Made by a program: the position numbers and the translations under genes | Assembly: GCA_013112715.1 (NCBI GenBank) | Contig: JABFGB010000021.1 | Location: 56,968 to 120,967 of the forward strand | Direction of reading: 5' to 3' | DNA length: 64,000 nucleotides | Source of the DNA: Chloroflexota bacterium | Lineage (GTDB): Bacteria; Chloroflexota; Anaerolineae; Aggregatilineales; J027 | The notes under the pieces: generated by a model | What the model was told of the DNA's origin: nothing | Database searches by the model: none | What the model saw: the letters and a program-made list of their open reading frames with translations, nothing else | Part shown: one piece after another, positions 16,145-24,840 of the stretch | Layout: each line of letters opens with the position of its first letter | How positions within the stretch are numbered: the stretch's first letter is position 1

Positions 16145-16629
16145 ATGAGCAAGTGGCGGCGATTAGCCATCGAGATGTTTCCAGAACAACGACAGGAGTT
16201 TCAACGGTCAGAAACGACTGTCTATGGAGTGTTGGGTTGTTTGCGGGGGATGTTGCCAAAATATCACAAAGCCAATGACCTCAAACAATTGCAAAAAATC
16301 TATGGTTATGCTGAGTGGTGTTGGAGTCAATGGAATAGGTCATATTATCTTGGCAATGCCGCTGGTGTTGGCTTTTATGAACACTTGGTAGATAACCCGG
16401 TAACGTTTGAAGCTGGGTTAAACCTTATATCTTCAAGGATGTGATGGGGCTTTTTGCATGGATGCTTCAAAAGAAGCCCGAAGAATTTGAGGTGTTGGTG
16501 AAGCGATACAACATGGTCAACGGCACGAATTTTGCTCTCCCCAAAAGCGAAGGGATTCTTGACAAGCCAAAGCAAAAACTTAGACGGAAAACTAGAGATG
16601 GCAGAATCTATCAATCCAGACGGCCCTAA
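16145..16629 (+). pseudogene. Hypothetical protein, frameshifted
   Basis: No family recognised. The first frame (16145-16444) encodes MSKWRRLAIEMFPEQRQEF ... HLVDNPVTFEAG and then loses sense. The frame shifted near 16412 reads WVKPYIFKDVMGLFAWMLQ and continues to 16629 (KKPEEFEVLVKRYNMVNGT). Together they form one ~161-residue, Trp/Tyr-rich soluble protein missing a single base, possibly in the GGG run at ~16415. SD GAGG stands 8 bases before the ATG. It is the second gene within 1 kb with a one-base loss. Confidence 0.65.
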
Positions 16630-17296
16630 AAAATTATTTTCATCCCTCAAAGATGTTCACCCTAAAATTTCAGTATTTTGGGCGGGCGGATTGATTTTGG
16701 TGATGCTGTTTTTCTGGCGAGCGGTTGGGCCGGGTAGCCCGATCCTTTGTTTTTGTTGTATGCCTGTGTTTTTCATTATCATCGTGGTGGTTCTGGGAAT
16801 CGGGAATGGCATCAATACAGCGCGTAATGGCATCAAATTGATTTTGCTATGGCGAAAATATGAACCTCTCCATTTAAATCGCCGCTACGTAATGCTTTCG
16901 GCGCTTATCAATATTTTGGGATGGGTCGCGGTGATACTGACTCCCATCCATTGGACGTGGGAGGGCTGGTATCTCGATCAACACTGGAATGAGTACAATA
17001 CAGTAGTAGAAGAGTCCTACATTAAAAATTTGGAACGACCCTATGGTCAAGGTGAATCCATAGGCCGCAAGTTGCCACGTAAATATGAAACCCTTTCTTT
17101 AGATGGCACTGTTCGCTACGAATACGGACAATCTCTTTTTGTATTTTATTCAGGCAACGATCGCTATGGCATTCTTTATTGCCCGGATGCTAAAAATGAT
17201 TGCGATGTGAAAGCAGGTATATACATGCAAGATCATCATCCTATCTGCTGGTCACTCAAGCCCTATTGGTATAGATGTGCTATTATCCTTTGGTGA
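16598..17296 (+). CDS. Hypothetical membrane protein
   Basis: A 232-residue protein starting at MAESINPDG (ATG 16598), overlapping the frameshifted upstream gene by 32 bases; an upstream in-frame start at 16532 would overlap more. Hydrophobic segments at about 27-47 (VFWAGGLILVMLFFW), 53-76 (ILCFCCMPVFFIIIVVVLGI) and 101-120 (VMLSALINILGWVAVILT) are probable membrane helices, followed by a ~110-residue hydrophilic tail with several Tyr and Cys residues (CPDAKNDCD). No homology recognised. There is no strong SD, so expression may depend on coupling to the upstream gene. Confidence 0.6.
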   Translation: MAESINPDGPKKLFSSLKDVHPKISVFWAGGLILVMLFFWRAVGPGSPILCFCCMPVFFIIIVVVLGIGNGINTARNGIKLILLWRKYEPLHLNRRYVMLSALINILGWVAVILTPIHWTWEGWYLDQHWNEYNTVVEESYIKNLERPYGQGESIGRKLPRKYETLSLDGTVRYEYGQSLFVFYSGNDRYGILYCPDAKNDCDVKAGIYMQDHHPICWSLKPYWYRCAIILW

Positions 17297-17415
17297 TGCG
17301 ACTGATGCTTTTCATTACCTTGCCACTCCATGCCCGTTCGTGGTAATCTCGCGCCACATTTCACAAACATCTAGGCACTAATTCACGGATTTTCCCGTTT
17401 GAAGGAGTTTTCCCC

Positions 17416-19212
17416 ATGTTAAAAACGCATACCTGCGGCGAATTACGCGCCGAACATGCCGGACAAGAAATTACACTGGCGGGCTGGGTTCACCGCTGGC
17501 GCGATCAAGGCGGCCTCGTGTTTTTTGACCTGCGTGACCGTTGGGGCCTTACCCAATTGGTCATCAATCAAGAAACCGCACCCGATACCCACAAAAAAGC
17601 CAAAGACGTGCGGAATGAATGGGTAATACAGGTTAAAGGCATTGTGCGCCAACGTCCGGCAGGCATGGTCAACCCCAATATGACCACCGGGGCAATTGAA
17701 GTGGAAGTAACGGATTTGGTGGTGCTGAATCAGGCCAAAACCCCACCGTTTTACATCAACAAAGACGAAGAAAATCTCGATGAAGCCCTCCGCATGAAAT
17801 ATCGCTATCTGGATTTGCGGCGCGAACGGATGCAGAAAAATTTGATTTTGCGGCACAACGTCATCCGCTTTATTCGCAATTATTTGAGTGACCGGGGTTT
17901 CATGGAAATCGAAACGCCGGTGTTATTTAAGACCACCCCGGAAGGCGCACGCGATTATCTTGTGCCCAGCCGCGTCCATCCCGGTAAATTTTATGCCCTG
18001 CCCCAAAGCCCCCAACAACTCAAACAACTACTGATGGTGGCGGGTTATGAGCGTTATTTCCAGATTGTGCGCTGCTTCCGTGATGAAGACCAACGCGGGG
18101 ATCGCCAGCCAGAATTTACCCAACTGGACATGGAAATGAGTTTTGTGGGGCGGCATGACGTTATGGAATTGATTGAAGGTATGATGATTGCCATCGTCAA
18201 AAATGTGACGGATCGGGAATTGGTGTTCGACCCCTTCCCGCGCATCCCCTATCAAGAAGCGATGGAAAAATATGGCTCGGATAAACCCGATATTCGTTAT
18301 GACATGGCGGCGGTGGACATCAGCGACATCGCAGGACGCAGTGGTTTTAGCGTGTTCACCTCGAATGTAGCGGCGGGCAAACCCGTCAAAGCCATCCGCG
18401 TGCCGAATCTGGGGGCGGAAAGCGGTAGCCAACTTAAGAAATTACATCAGGAATTGGAAGAATTATCGAGAGGGGCAGGCGCTAAGGGCTTGGCGTATAT
18501 GGCAATCCCCACCGAGGAACATGGTGAGGTGCGCGGGCCGATTGGTAAATTCTTCCCCACCGAGTTGAAATTGGAATTATTTGATGCGGTCGGTGTCCAA
18601 CCCGGCGATTTGCTACTGTTTGTCTCGGATGAGCGCAAAGTGGTCTATAACGTGGTGGATACCCTGCGCCGTCACTTGGCTGAACAATTAAATCTGACCG
18701 ACCCCAAGAAGGTGGCGTTTGCATGGGTGGTGGACTTCCCGCTGTTTGAATGGAACGCCGACGAGAGCCGTTGGGATCCATCGCACCACCTCTTTACCTC
18801 ACCCTATCCCGAAGATTTGCACATGCTGGAATCTGACCCCGGCAAGGTGCGCGGTCAGCAATATGACCTTGTATGCAACGGTTATGAGGTGGCGGGTGGC
18901 AGCATCCGTATCCATGACCGGGCCGTGCAGGAAATCGTATTCCGCCTGATTGGGCAGGATGTCGAGGAGGCCCGTCATAAATTTGGGCATATGTTGGAGG
19001 CGTTTGAATATGGAGCGCCGCCGCATGGTGGGATTGCCCCCGGCATTGACCGTCTATTGATGCTGTTGGCGGGTGAGCCGAATATCCGCGAGGTGATTGC
19101 CTTCCCCAAGACGCAGCAGGCCGCCGATTTGATGGCAGGTGCGCCATCGGATGTCACCCAACAGCAGTTGGATGATTTACACATCGCTATCGTGGGTGAA
19201 GTCGAGGCCTAA
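17416..19212 (+). CDS. aspS: Aspartyl-tRNA synthetase
   Basis: A 598-residue class II aminoacyl-tRNA synthetase of bacterial length. N-terminal OB-fold anticodon domain (LAGWVHRWRDQGGLVFFDLRD), class II motif 1 region FMEIETPVLFKTTPEGARDY, motif 2 FRDEDQRGDRQPEFTQLD, the bacterial-type GAD insertion domain (about 290-410), and motif 3 GIAPGIDRLLMLL. It charges tRNA-Asp; whether it also charges tRNA-Asn (non-discriminating) cannot be judged without gatCAB/asnS context. SD AAGGAG before the ATG. First of three plus-strand housekeeping-type genes. Confidence 0.97.
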   Translation: MLKTHTCGELRAEHAGQEITLAGWVHRWRDQGGLVFFDLRDRWGLTQLVINQETAPDTHKKAKDVRNEWVIQVKGIVRQRPAGMVNPNMTTGAIEVEVTDLVVLNQAKTPPFYINKDEENLDEALRMKYRYLDLRRERMQKNLILRHNVIRFIRNYLSDRGFMEIETPVLFKTTPEGARDYLVPSRVHPGKFYALPQSPQQLKQLLMVAGYERYFQIVRCFRDEDQRGDRQPEFTQLDMEMSFVGRHDVMELIEGMMIAIVKNVTDRELVFDPFPRIPYQEAMEKYGSDKPDIRYDMAAVDISDIAGRSGFSVFTSNVAAGKPVKAIRVPNLGAESGSQLKKLHQELEELSRGAGAKGLAYMAIPTEEHGEVRGPIGKFFPTELKLELFDAVGVQPGDLLLFVSDERKVVYNVVDTLRRHLAEQLNLTDPKKVAFAWVVDFPLFEWNADESRWDPSHHLFTSPYPEDLHMLESDPGKVRGQQYDLVCNGYEVAGGSIRIHDRAVQEIVFRLIGQDVEEARHKFGHMLEAFEYGAPPHGGIAPGIDRLLMLLAGEPNIREVIAFPKTQQAADLMAGAPSDVTQQQLDDLHIAIVGEVEA

Positions 19213-19223
19213 TAATCCCCCGC

Positions 19224-19296
19224 GCCGCCTATTTCTCAGGGTAAGGGTTTGTGCTAGACTCAAGGTAGACCAAATACTTCCCTGAGAATAGGAGGC
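19224..19296 (+). promoter_or_regulatory. Long inverted repeat that buries the SD of the Memo-family gene
   Basis: GCCGCCTATTTCTCAGGG (19224-19241) pairs with CCCTGAGAATAGGAGGC (19280-19296): 15-16 bp with one mismatch and one bulge, around a ~38-nt loop. The right arm contains the SD AGGAGG (19290-19295), which would be blocked in the folded RNA. Inside the loop, TGC-TAGACT (19253-19260) could be an extended -10; a transcript starting there would lack the left arm and escape the block. It could also be a protein-binding operator. Confidence 0.55.
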
Positions 19297-19301
19297 AAAT
19301 T

Positions 19302-20132
19302 ATGAGCGGCTCAACATTCGTCAGGGTTCGTCCATCACCGATTGCGGGGACATGGTATCCGGGAAATGCGGATGTGCTGGCCCAACTGGTTGATGAATTT
19401 TTAAATTACCCTTCTGAACAACCTGCCATTCCCAATTCGCCGCTGCGAGGGTTGCTTACTCCCCATGCCGGACTGCGTTTTTCGGGCGGGGTGGCGGGAA
19501 AAGCCTTTCATTATACCCAGGGCTTGGATGTGGATACCGTCGTTATCATTAGCCCCTCGCATCATTTTTTTGAAGCCGACCTTGTTTCGACGGCGTATAC
19601 CCATTATGAAACACCGTTGGGCCGTGTGCCGGTCGCGCTGGATGTACTAGATCGGTTAGCGGCGGAAATTCCGTTGGGGCGAGTGTCGAAAGACCCTGAA
19701 CATGCGGTGGAAATCGAACTGCCCTTTTTACAGCGCACCCTTGACCATTTTGAATTGCTGCCACTTTCGATGCTGGATCAATCGTGGCATTATTCGGAAA
19801 GATTGGGGCGGGTCTTGGCGGGGCTGTTGAAAAATCGTAAGGTGCTTTGGGTCGCCAGTTCCGATCTCTCCCATTTTTATATTGATGAGACGGCCCGTTT
19901 GTTGGATGCCACGATTTTGAATGCCGTTGCGGATTATCACCCGGCGGAAATCATTGAAGCGGATGAGCAGGGGCGTGGATTTGCGTGTGGGCGCGGGGCG
20001 ATTGCGGCGGTGATGGTCGCGGCACAGGCGCTCGGTGCGACACACGCCACGATTGTTGGTTATGCCACGTCAGGCGAAATTAATCAGGATTTTAGCAAGG
20101 TCGTCGGTTACGGCGCGGCACTGTTCAATTAG
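19302..20132 (+). CDS. MEMO1-family protein (AmmeMemoRadiSam system protein B)
   Basis: A 276-residue Memo-like protein: RVRPSPIAGTWYPGNADVLAQ at the start, LTPHAGLRFSGGVAGKAF, VVIISPSHHFF, then DPEHAVEIELPFLQ, and VASSDLSHFY near residue 190. The three histidine motifs (PHAG, SPSHH, EHAVE) are those of the metal-binding site shared with extradiol dioxygenases. Biochemical role in bacteria is not settled. In many genomes Memo is joined to an AMMECR1 protein and a radical-SAM enzyme; neither is adjacent here. SD AGGAGG lies in a hairpin arm (see 19224-19296). Confidence 0.9.
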   Translation: MSGSTFVRVRPSPIAGTWYPGNADVLAQLVDEFLNYPSEQPAIPNSPLRGLLTPHAGLRFSGGVAGKAFHYTQGLDVDTVVIISPSHHFFEADLVSTAYTHYETPLGRVPVALDVLDRLAAEIPLGRVSKDPEHAVEIELPFLQRTLDHFELLPLSMLDQSWHYSERLGRVLAGLLKNRKVLWVASSDLSHFYIDETARLLDATILNAVADYHPAEIIEADEQGRGFACGRGAIAAVMVAAQALGATHATIVGYATSGEINQDFSKVVGYGAALFN

Positions 20133-20142
20133 CTAACCATTT

Positions 20143-22875
20143 ATGTATGCCGAAGTTGCGGTCAATCTCTCTCTGAAACAGACATATACCTATCATGTTC
20201 CATTGGAATTGGCGGGGCCGGGAGAAATAATTCCGGGTCATTTGGTTGAGGTTGGTTTCAGAACCGACGCGAAAAGCGGAATTGTGACCCAAGTGCATGA
20301 TTTCAAACCGGACTTCGAGACCAAACCCATTAGAAAACGATTGCATGATGAGCCAGTATTAACACTCAAGCAGCTAGAATTGGGTTGGTGGTTGGCTGAA
20401 CGTACCCTGTCTCCAATTGGTGAGTGCCTCTTTTTTATGCTTCCCCCCGGATTAGCTCCTCAAAGCTCGCCTCTATATTCATTAGTCAAAGAGGATTATG
20501 TAGGGGAAACAAGTATTCAAAAGCAAATTTTAAGTCTTTTGCAAAGGCGTGGATCGTTGCATTATCATCAATTAGAAAATGCTTTGGCTGGTAAGAAATG
20601 GCAAACCACAATAAAGCAATTAATGAAAGATGAAATTATCAAATGCACATATGTCTTAAGGCCACCAAAGGTCAAACCTCAAATTATTCGTACTGTTAGT
20701 CTCGCCATTTCTCCTTTTGAGATTCCTAAAATAGCTGATTCGTTAGGACGTGAATCGCGCCGCGCAAATATACTTGAGGTGTTGCAAAGCATACCTAGTC
20801 ATCAGCTTGACATTAAGGAATTAATGGTATTGTCAGGATGCAGTACAGATTCTCCAATCAAAGAGCTGGCTAAAGTAGGTGATGTAAGCATATCAGGAAA
20901 GCCTCGTAGAGTTGAACTGACCCTTTCTCTCGACAAAATTAAGCAACGGATAATTGAATTACGAGGTGGGGAGATTTATCTTAACGTTCTTGATTATCTT
21001 GCGAAGATAAAAGAACCTGTTGGAATAAACAATTTGTATGATGAGATCGCCGTGTCTTCTCAACAGTTAGATCTACTGGAGGAAGGCGGTTTAATTCTAT
21101 TTGGTGAGGAAGAAATCTGGCGCGACCCTTTAAAAGGTCGTACCTTTGATCCTGATGCTCCCCCCCTATTAACTCAGGCACAACAGTCTATATGGGAGAC
21201 GATTAGCGCCCATATGATGTCAGTCAACGGCGACCACCCACCCAAACCCTCGGTTTTTTTACTGCATGGGGTGACAGGTTCGGGCAAAACGGAGATTTAT
21301 CTACGAGCCGTTGAATTGGCTTTGGCGCAGGGGCGACAGGCGATCATCCTTGTGCCGGAAATCGCGCTTACGGCCCAGACCATCCGGCGATTTGCTGCGC
21401 GTTTTCAGGAGCAGGTTTCGATTGTCCACAGCAAACTGAACCCCGGCGAACGCTTTGATGTGTGGCGGCGGGCACGAACAGGCGATGTCAAAATTATTGT
21501 AGGGGCAAGGTCGGCCCTTTTTGCACCGCTGCCAGATGTGGGGCTGATTATTTTGGACGAAGAGCATGACGACAGCTATAAGCAGGATGCCGAGTTTTCT
21601 CCGCCCCATTATCATGCCCGTGAAGTAGCCATTGAACTGATGCGGCAGAATCATGGCACGGTCATTTTGGGCAGTGCCACGCCGGATGTCACCACCATGT
21701 TTCGGGCCGAACAGGGCGAATTTATCTATTTACATCTGCCAGATCGGGTTTTGGCCCATCGTGCCGCTGTCGAAGAACAGGTGCAGGCGCTTAAATTGCA
21801 GTCGCCCCATTATTATGAAACTGAGGTCAGAGAAGCGGTCAGTTTGGAACTCCCCCCGGTGCAAATTGTGGATATGCGGCACGAGTTGAAGGCCGGAAAT
21901 CGCAGTATATTTAGCCGGGCACTGCAATCAGCGTTGCATCAAACGCTATCGGCGCAGCAGCAGGCCATTTTGTTCCTCAATCGGCGCGGGACGGCAACGT
22001 TTGTGATGTGCCGTGACTGCGGATACATCGCCAAATGTCCCCGCTGCGATACCCCGCTGACCTATCACGCCCCGCAAGAAGCCCTACGCTGCCATCATTG
22101 TGGTTATCATGGGCCGAATCCACAAACATGCCCTCAATGCGGCAGCACCCGCATTAAACATTTTGGCACGGGTACTGAACAATTAGATCGCCTCATCCAA
22201 GCTGAATTTCCAGAGGCGCGGGTGGTGCGCTGGGATAAAGATACGGCCTCCGAGAAAGGGGCGCATGAAAGAATCCTCAGACAATTTATTCATCGTGAAG
22301 CCGATATTTTGGTGGGCACACAGATGATTGCTAAGGGATTGGATTTGCCATTGGTGACGCTGGTGGGCATTATTTCGGCGGATACAGGCTTGGGACTTCC
22401 GGATTATCGGGCAGGGGAGCGTACTTTTCAGCTTTTGACACAGGTGGCAGGTCGGGCCGGACGGAGTTTATTGGGCGGGCGGGTGATTTTGCAGACCTAT
22501 CAGCCCGAAAATTACGCCATCCAAGCCGCCGCCAATCATGATTTTATGACCTTTTATCGGCAAGAATTGGACTATCGGCGGGCGCTGGATTATCCGCCCT
22601 ATAAACGATTGGCGCGTTTGTTGTTTACGGATCGCAGTGAGGCTAATGTTCAAGAGGAAGCCGATTCAGTGGCCCGTATGCTGCGTCATCATCGGACTAA
22701 GCATGATTTTTCGGCGACGGAAATTATCGGCCCCACCCCCTGCTTTTTTACCAAACACAATTATTTGTTTCGCTGGCAGGTGTTGATTCGCAGTACCGAC
22801 CCCGTTGAATTTTTGCGCGGGGTGGAGTTTAAGACCTCGACGATTGTGGATATTGATCCGACGGATTTATTGTAA
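20143..22875 (+). CDS. priA: Primosomal protein N' (replication restart helicase PriA)
   Basis: A 910-residue superfamily 2 helicase that reloads the replisome at stalled forks. It has an N-terminal 3'-end-binding domain (1-110), Walker A GVTGSGKTEIY (~377-387), DEEH box ILDEEHDDSYK, zinc-binding cysteines (CRDCGYIAKCPRCD ... CHHCGYHGPNPQTCPQCG), and helicase C-terminal motifs including GTQMIAKGLDLPLV and QVAGRAGR. Walker A normally lies near residue 225 in the E. coli protein. The extra ~150 residues here (about 190-350) read like additional winged-helix units. This segment (about 20,450-21,180) is visibly more AT-rich than the helicase part. The last 9 bases overlap the convergent DUF4058 gene. 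Confidence 0.95.
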   Translation: MYAEVAVNLSLKQTYTYHVPLELAGPGEIIPGHLVEVGFRTDAKSGIVTQVHDFKPDFETKPIRKRLHDEPVLTLKQLELGWWLAERTLSPIGECLFFMLPPGLAPQSSPLYSLVKEDYVGETSIQKQILSLLQRRGSLHYHQLENALAGKKWQTTIKQLMKDEIIKCTYVLRPPKVKPQIIRTVSLAISPFEIPKIADSLGRESRRANILEVLQSIPSHQLDIKELMVLSGCSTDSPIKELAKVGDVSISGKPRRVELTLSLDKIKQRIIELRGGEIYLNVLDYLAKIKEPVGINNLYDEIAVSSQQLDLLEEGGLILFGEEEIWRDPLKGRTFDPDAPPLLTQAQQSIWETISAHMMSVNGDHPPKPSVFLLHGVTGSGKTEIYLRAVELALAQGRQAIILVPEIALTAQTIRRFAARFQEQVSIVHSKLNPGERFDVWRRARTGDVKIIVGARSALFAPLPDVGLIILDEEHDDSYKQDAEFSPPHYHAREVAIELMRQNHGTVILGSATPDVTTMFRAEQGEFIYLHLPDRVLAHRAAVEEQVQALKLQSPHYYETEVREAVSLELPPVQIVDMRHELKAGNRSIFSRALQSALHQTLSAQQQAILFLNRRGTATFVMCRDCGYIAKCPRCDTPLTYHAPQEALRCHHCGYHGPNPQTCPQCGSTRIKHFGTGTEQLDRLIQAEFPEARVVRWDKDTASEKGAHERILRQFIHREADILVGTQMIAKGLDLPLVTLVGIISADTGLGLPDYRAGERTFQLLTQVAGRAGRSLLGGRVILQTYQPENYAIQAAANHDFMTFYRQELDYRRALDYPPYKRLARLLFTDRSEANVQEEADSVARMLRHHRTKHDFSATEIIGPTPCFFTKHNYLFRWQVLIRSTDPVEFLRGVEFKTSTIVDIDPTDLL

Positions 22876-23799
22876 GCCTTCGATGCTAAACGAGCCATCT
22901 TCTAGTTTTTGCCCTCGTCGTAGAGCCTCTAATATCGCCGCTTGACGTTTTAGAATGCGTTCTTGGTCAACGGGGTGATAACGATGGAAATGGACAGGAC
23001 GCTGTTCATAGTCGGCAGCCTCATAAAATGAGCTAAGGCTGCTAAACGTTTGGTGATAGGGCACCCCAAAGTCAAAAGGCAAAAATTCCTCACCGGATAG
23101 AGGTATAGCGACGGCGGGGATTGGGTCATCTACACGGAATCCATAGACGAATGCCTGACCGTCCGGTAAAGAGGGACGTGGGTCGGTAACGGCGATAGCA
23201 TACGGATAAGACCCCGCCTGCCCATTGGGATAACTGGGGATACTGCGGATGGGTGAGGCTGACTCGTGCAGATAATCTATTTCAACCAATGGCAAGCCGC
23301 TGCGAAGGGCCGTATCGCGTTTGGCGATGTATTGTTCCGCACCATCGCCGGGTGGTTTGTTGGTCGGTGAAAGAAGTTCAATGCGGGTGACGGGTTTGCC
23401 CATTTCCCCGCCGACCATTTCATGAATGACCAGTGATCTCAGGTATTCAGCCTCATCCTGTTCCGGTAGCGTTTCAATGACGGGGAAAATCGCGGTTGGA
23501 GTGGCTAAAGCTGAACCAAAGGGGATTCCTGTTCGAGCAACCGACCCAACCTCGATAATTGTAATATCCGGCTTGGGACGGTAAATCTTTTCGCCTGTGT
23601 CGGGATGATAGTCGCGGATTTGGAGTGATCGTTCGAGGCGAACCCGATAGCCGGGAGGAAGTTGGGCCTCTATTGTACGAGCAAGATCAACCAAATGGGC
23701 GGTATGAAATTCCTCCCATGCCCCGGCAGTATTTTGCAGATGGCTATGGAGGTGGGCATTGACACCCCAATACTGGTTGACCTTGCTCGTGATGCTCAT
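22867..23799 (-). CDS. DUF4058 family protein
   Basis: A 310-residue protein with the DUF4058 pattern: YWGVNAHLHSHLQN (target N terminus), PDITIIEVG, VTRIELLSPTNKPPGDG (core 'IELLSP.NK' motif), PLVEIDYLHES, and YHQTFSSLSSFYEAADY near the end. The IELLSP segment with preceding Asp resembles PD-(D/E)XK-type arrangements, but no activity is established. The segment around residues 190-215 contains two short repeat-like insertions (see 23153-23240). Convergent with and overlapping priA by 9 bases. Confidence 0.8.
   Translation of the reverse strand: MSITSKVNQYWGVNAHLHSHLQNTAGAWEEFHTAHLVDLARTIEAQLPPGYRVRLERSLQIRDYHPDTGEKIYRPKPDITIIEVGSVARTGIPFGSALATPTAIFPVIETLPEQDEAEYLRSLVIHEMVGGEMGKPVTRIELLSPTNKPPGDGAEQYIAKRDTALRSGLPLVEIDYLHESASPIRSIPSYPNGQAGSYPYAIAVTDPRPSLPDGQAFVYGFRVDDPIPAVAIPLSGEEFLPFDFGVPYHQTFSSLSSFYEAADYEQRPVHFHRYHPVDQERILKRQAAILEALRRGQKLEDGSFSIEGLQ
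23153..23240 (+). repeat. Two copies of a ~24-bp repeat inside the DUF4058 gene
   Basis: Two related stretches (23216-23240 and 23153-23176) share the pattern GCCTG-n-CC-n-T-n2-GG...TAA..GGGA. In the gene's frame they encode SYPNGQAG and SLPDGQAF. They sit in what looks like a loop, so they may be a short interspersed element tolerated in the coding frame. Only two copies were seen. Confidence 0.4.
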
Positions 23800-23816
23800 T
23801 GCATATTATCCCAATC

Positions 23817-24674
23817 CTATTGGGTTGGGGCCGGAATATTCAACACATCACCGGGATAAATAAGGCTGTTTTGATTGACCAACTTGCCCGGATTGGCCGC
23901 GATAAGCTCATCCACTGTGATGCCGAAGTTCAACGCGATTCTGAAGAGATTATCGCCCTGCTGCACCGTATAGGTTTGAACGACCACCCCAGCGGGCGGC
24001 GGATTCGTGGCAGCAACGTTTGAAGTGGTCGGTGGAGGGGGCGCATTTGGATCAACAGTAGCCGTCTCGGAAACGCAATTCGGAATACGAAGTTCTTGCC
24101 CAATGTCGAGGCGATTGGGATTGGCTGCTAATTCTGGATTTACAGCGTAAAATTCTTCGGGTGTCAATTCGAGTTCAAGCGCAATACTATATAGGGTATC
24201 CCCGGCCTGTACGACGTGGATACATTTATCTGGTGGCGGGGGCGGTGTTGGGGTCGGCATTCCCGGCTCAAGTGTCAAGGTCAAGGTCAGACTGGGGGTA
24301 GGTGAAATGCCTGTGTCAGCAAAACCGGGCGGTGGCAAGGTGGCTTGGGCCAGATCAACAGTAGGTCGTGGCGTAAAGCTAGGTAGGGTCGTAGCGACTG
24401 CCCCACTGCTATCCCCACCTTCAGGCGTATTGACGGGAGGGCCACCAACAATGAGGGTCTTGCTGGCGGCAATCTGGGGCTGTGGGGTAAAGGTCGGCAG
24501 GGCAGGGGTGTTAGAAGCCAATGGGGTACTAAGCACTGGGTCAAGTTCCCGTAAGTTGACTTTGGTAGTGGAGGCGTTTTCATCGCTGGCATCTTTAAAG
24601 CAACCCGTTACTCCGAAGAGTAGCAGGCCCAACATAATTCCCAAGCGTACCGAGGGTCGTTTTAAAAATCGCAT
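23817..24674 (-). CDS. LysM-domain lipoprotein
   Basis: A 285-residue exported protein. Signal peptide 1-24 with lipobox VTG-C (Cys25), so it should be lipid-anchored. A long Thr/Pro/Ser-rich linker (about 40-150) precedes two LysM domains: ~152-195 (HVVQAGDTLYSIALELELTP) and ~233-278 (YTVQQGDNLFRIALNFGI). LysM binds N-acetylglucosamine-containing glycans such as peptidoglycan, suggesting wall attachment. No catalytic domain is present. SD AAGGGA is ahead of the ATG at 24674. Confidence 0.88.
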   Translation of the reverse strand: MRFLKRPSVRLGIMLGLLLFGVTGCFKDASDENASTTKVNLRELDPVLSTPLASNTPALPTFTPQPQIAASKTLIVGGPPVNTPEGGDSSGAVATTLPSFTPRPTVDLAQATLPPPGFADTGISPTPSLTLTLTLEPGMPTPTPPPPPDKCIHVVQAGDTLYSIALELELTPEEFYAVNPELAANPNRLDIGQELRIPNCVSETATVDPNAPPPPTTSNVAATNPPPAGVVVQTYTVQQGDNLFRIALNFGITVDELIAANPGKLVNQNSLIYPGDVLNIPAPTQ

Positions 24675-24840
24675 TCTTAATTTCCCTTACCTTTCGTTGA
24701 CTGCCCCCAATTGTAACCATTCTACTCCAGTCTTGCAGAAGCAATGTTTGAGAATGGTTGGCGGTGGTGAGTCGTTTTGCTGTAGATAGGGCCGTTGGAT
24801 AGACTACAACAGCGTTTATGGGTTGTTAGGAAACACAATT

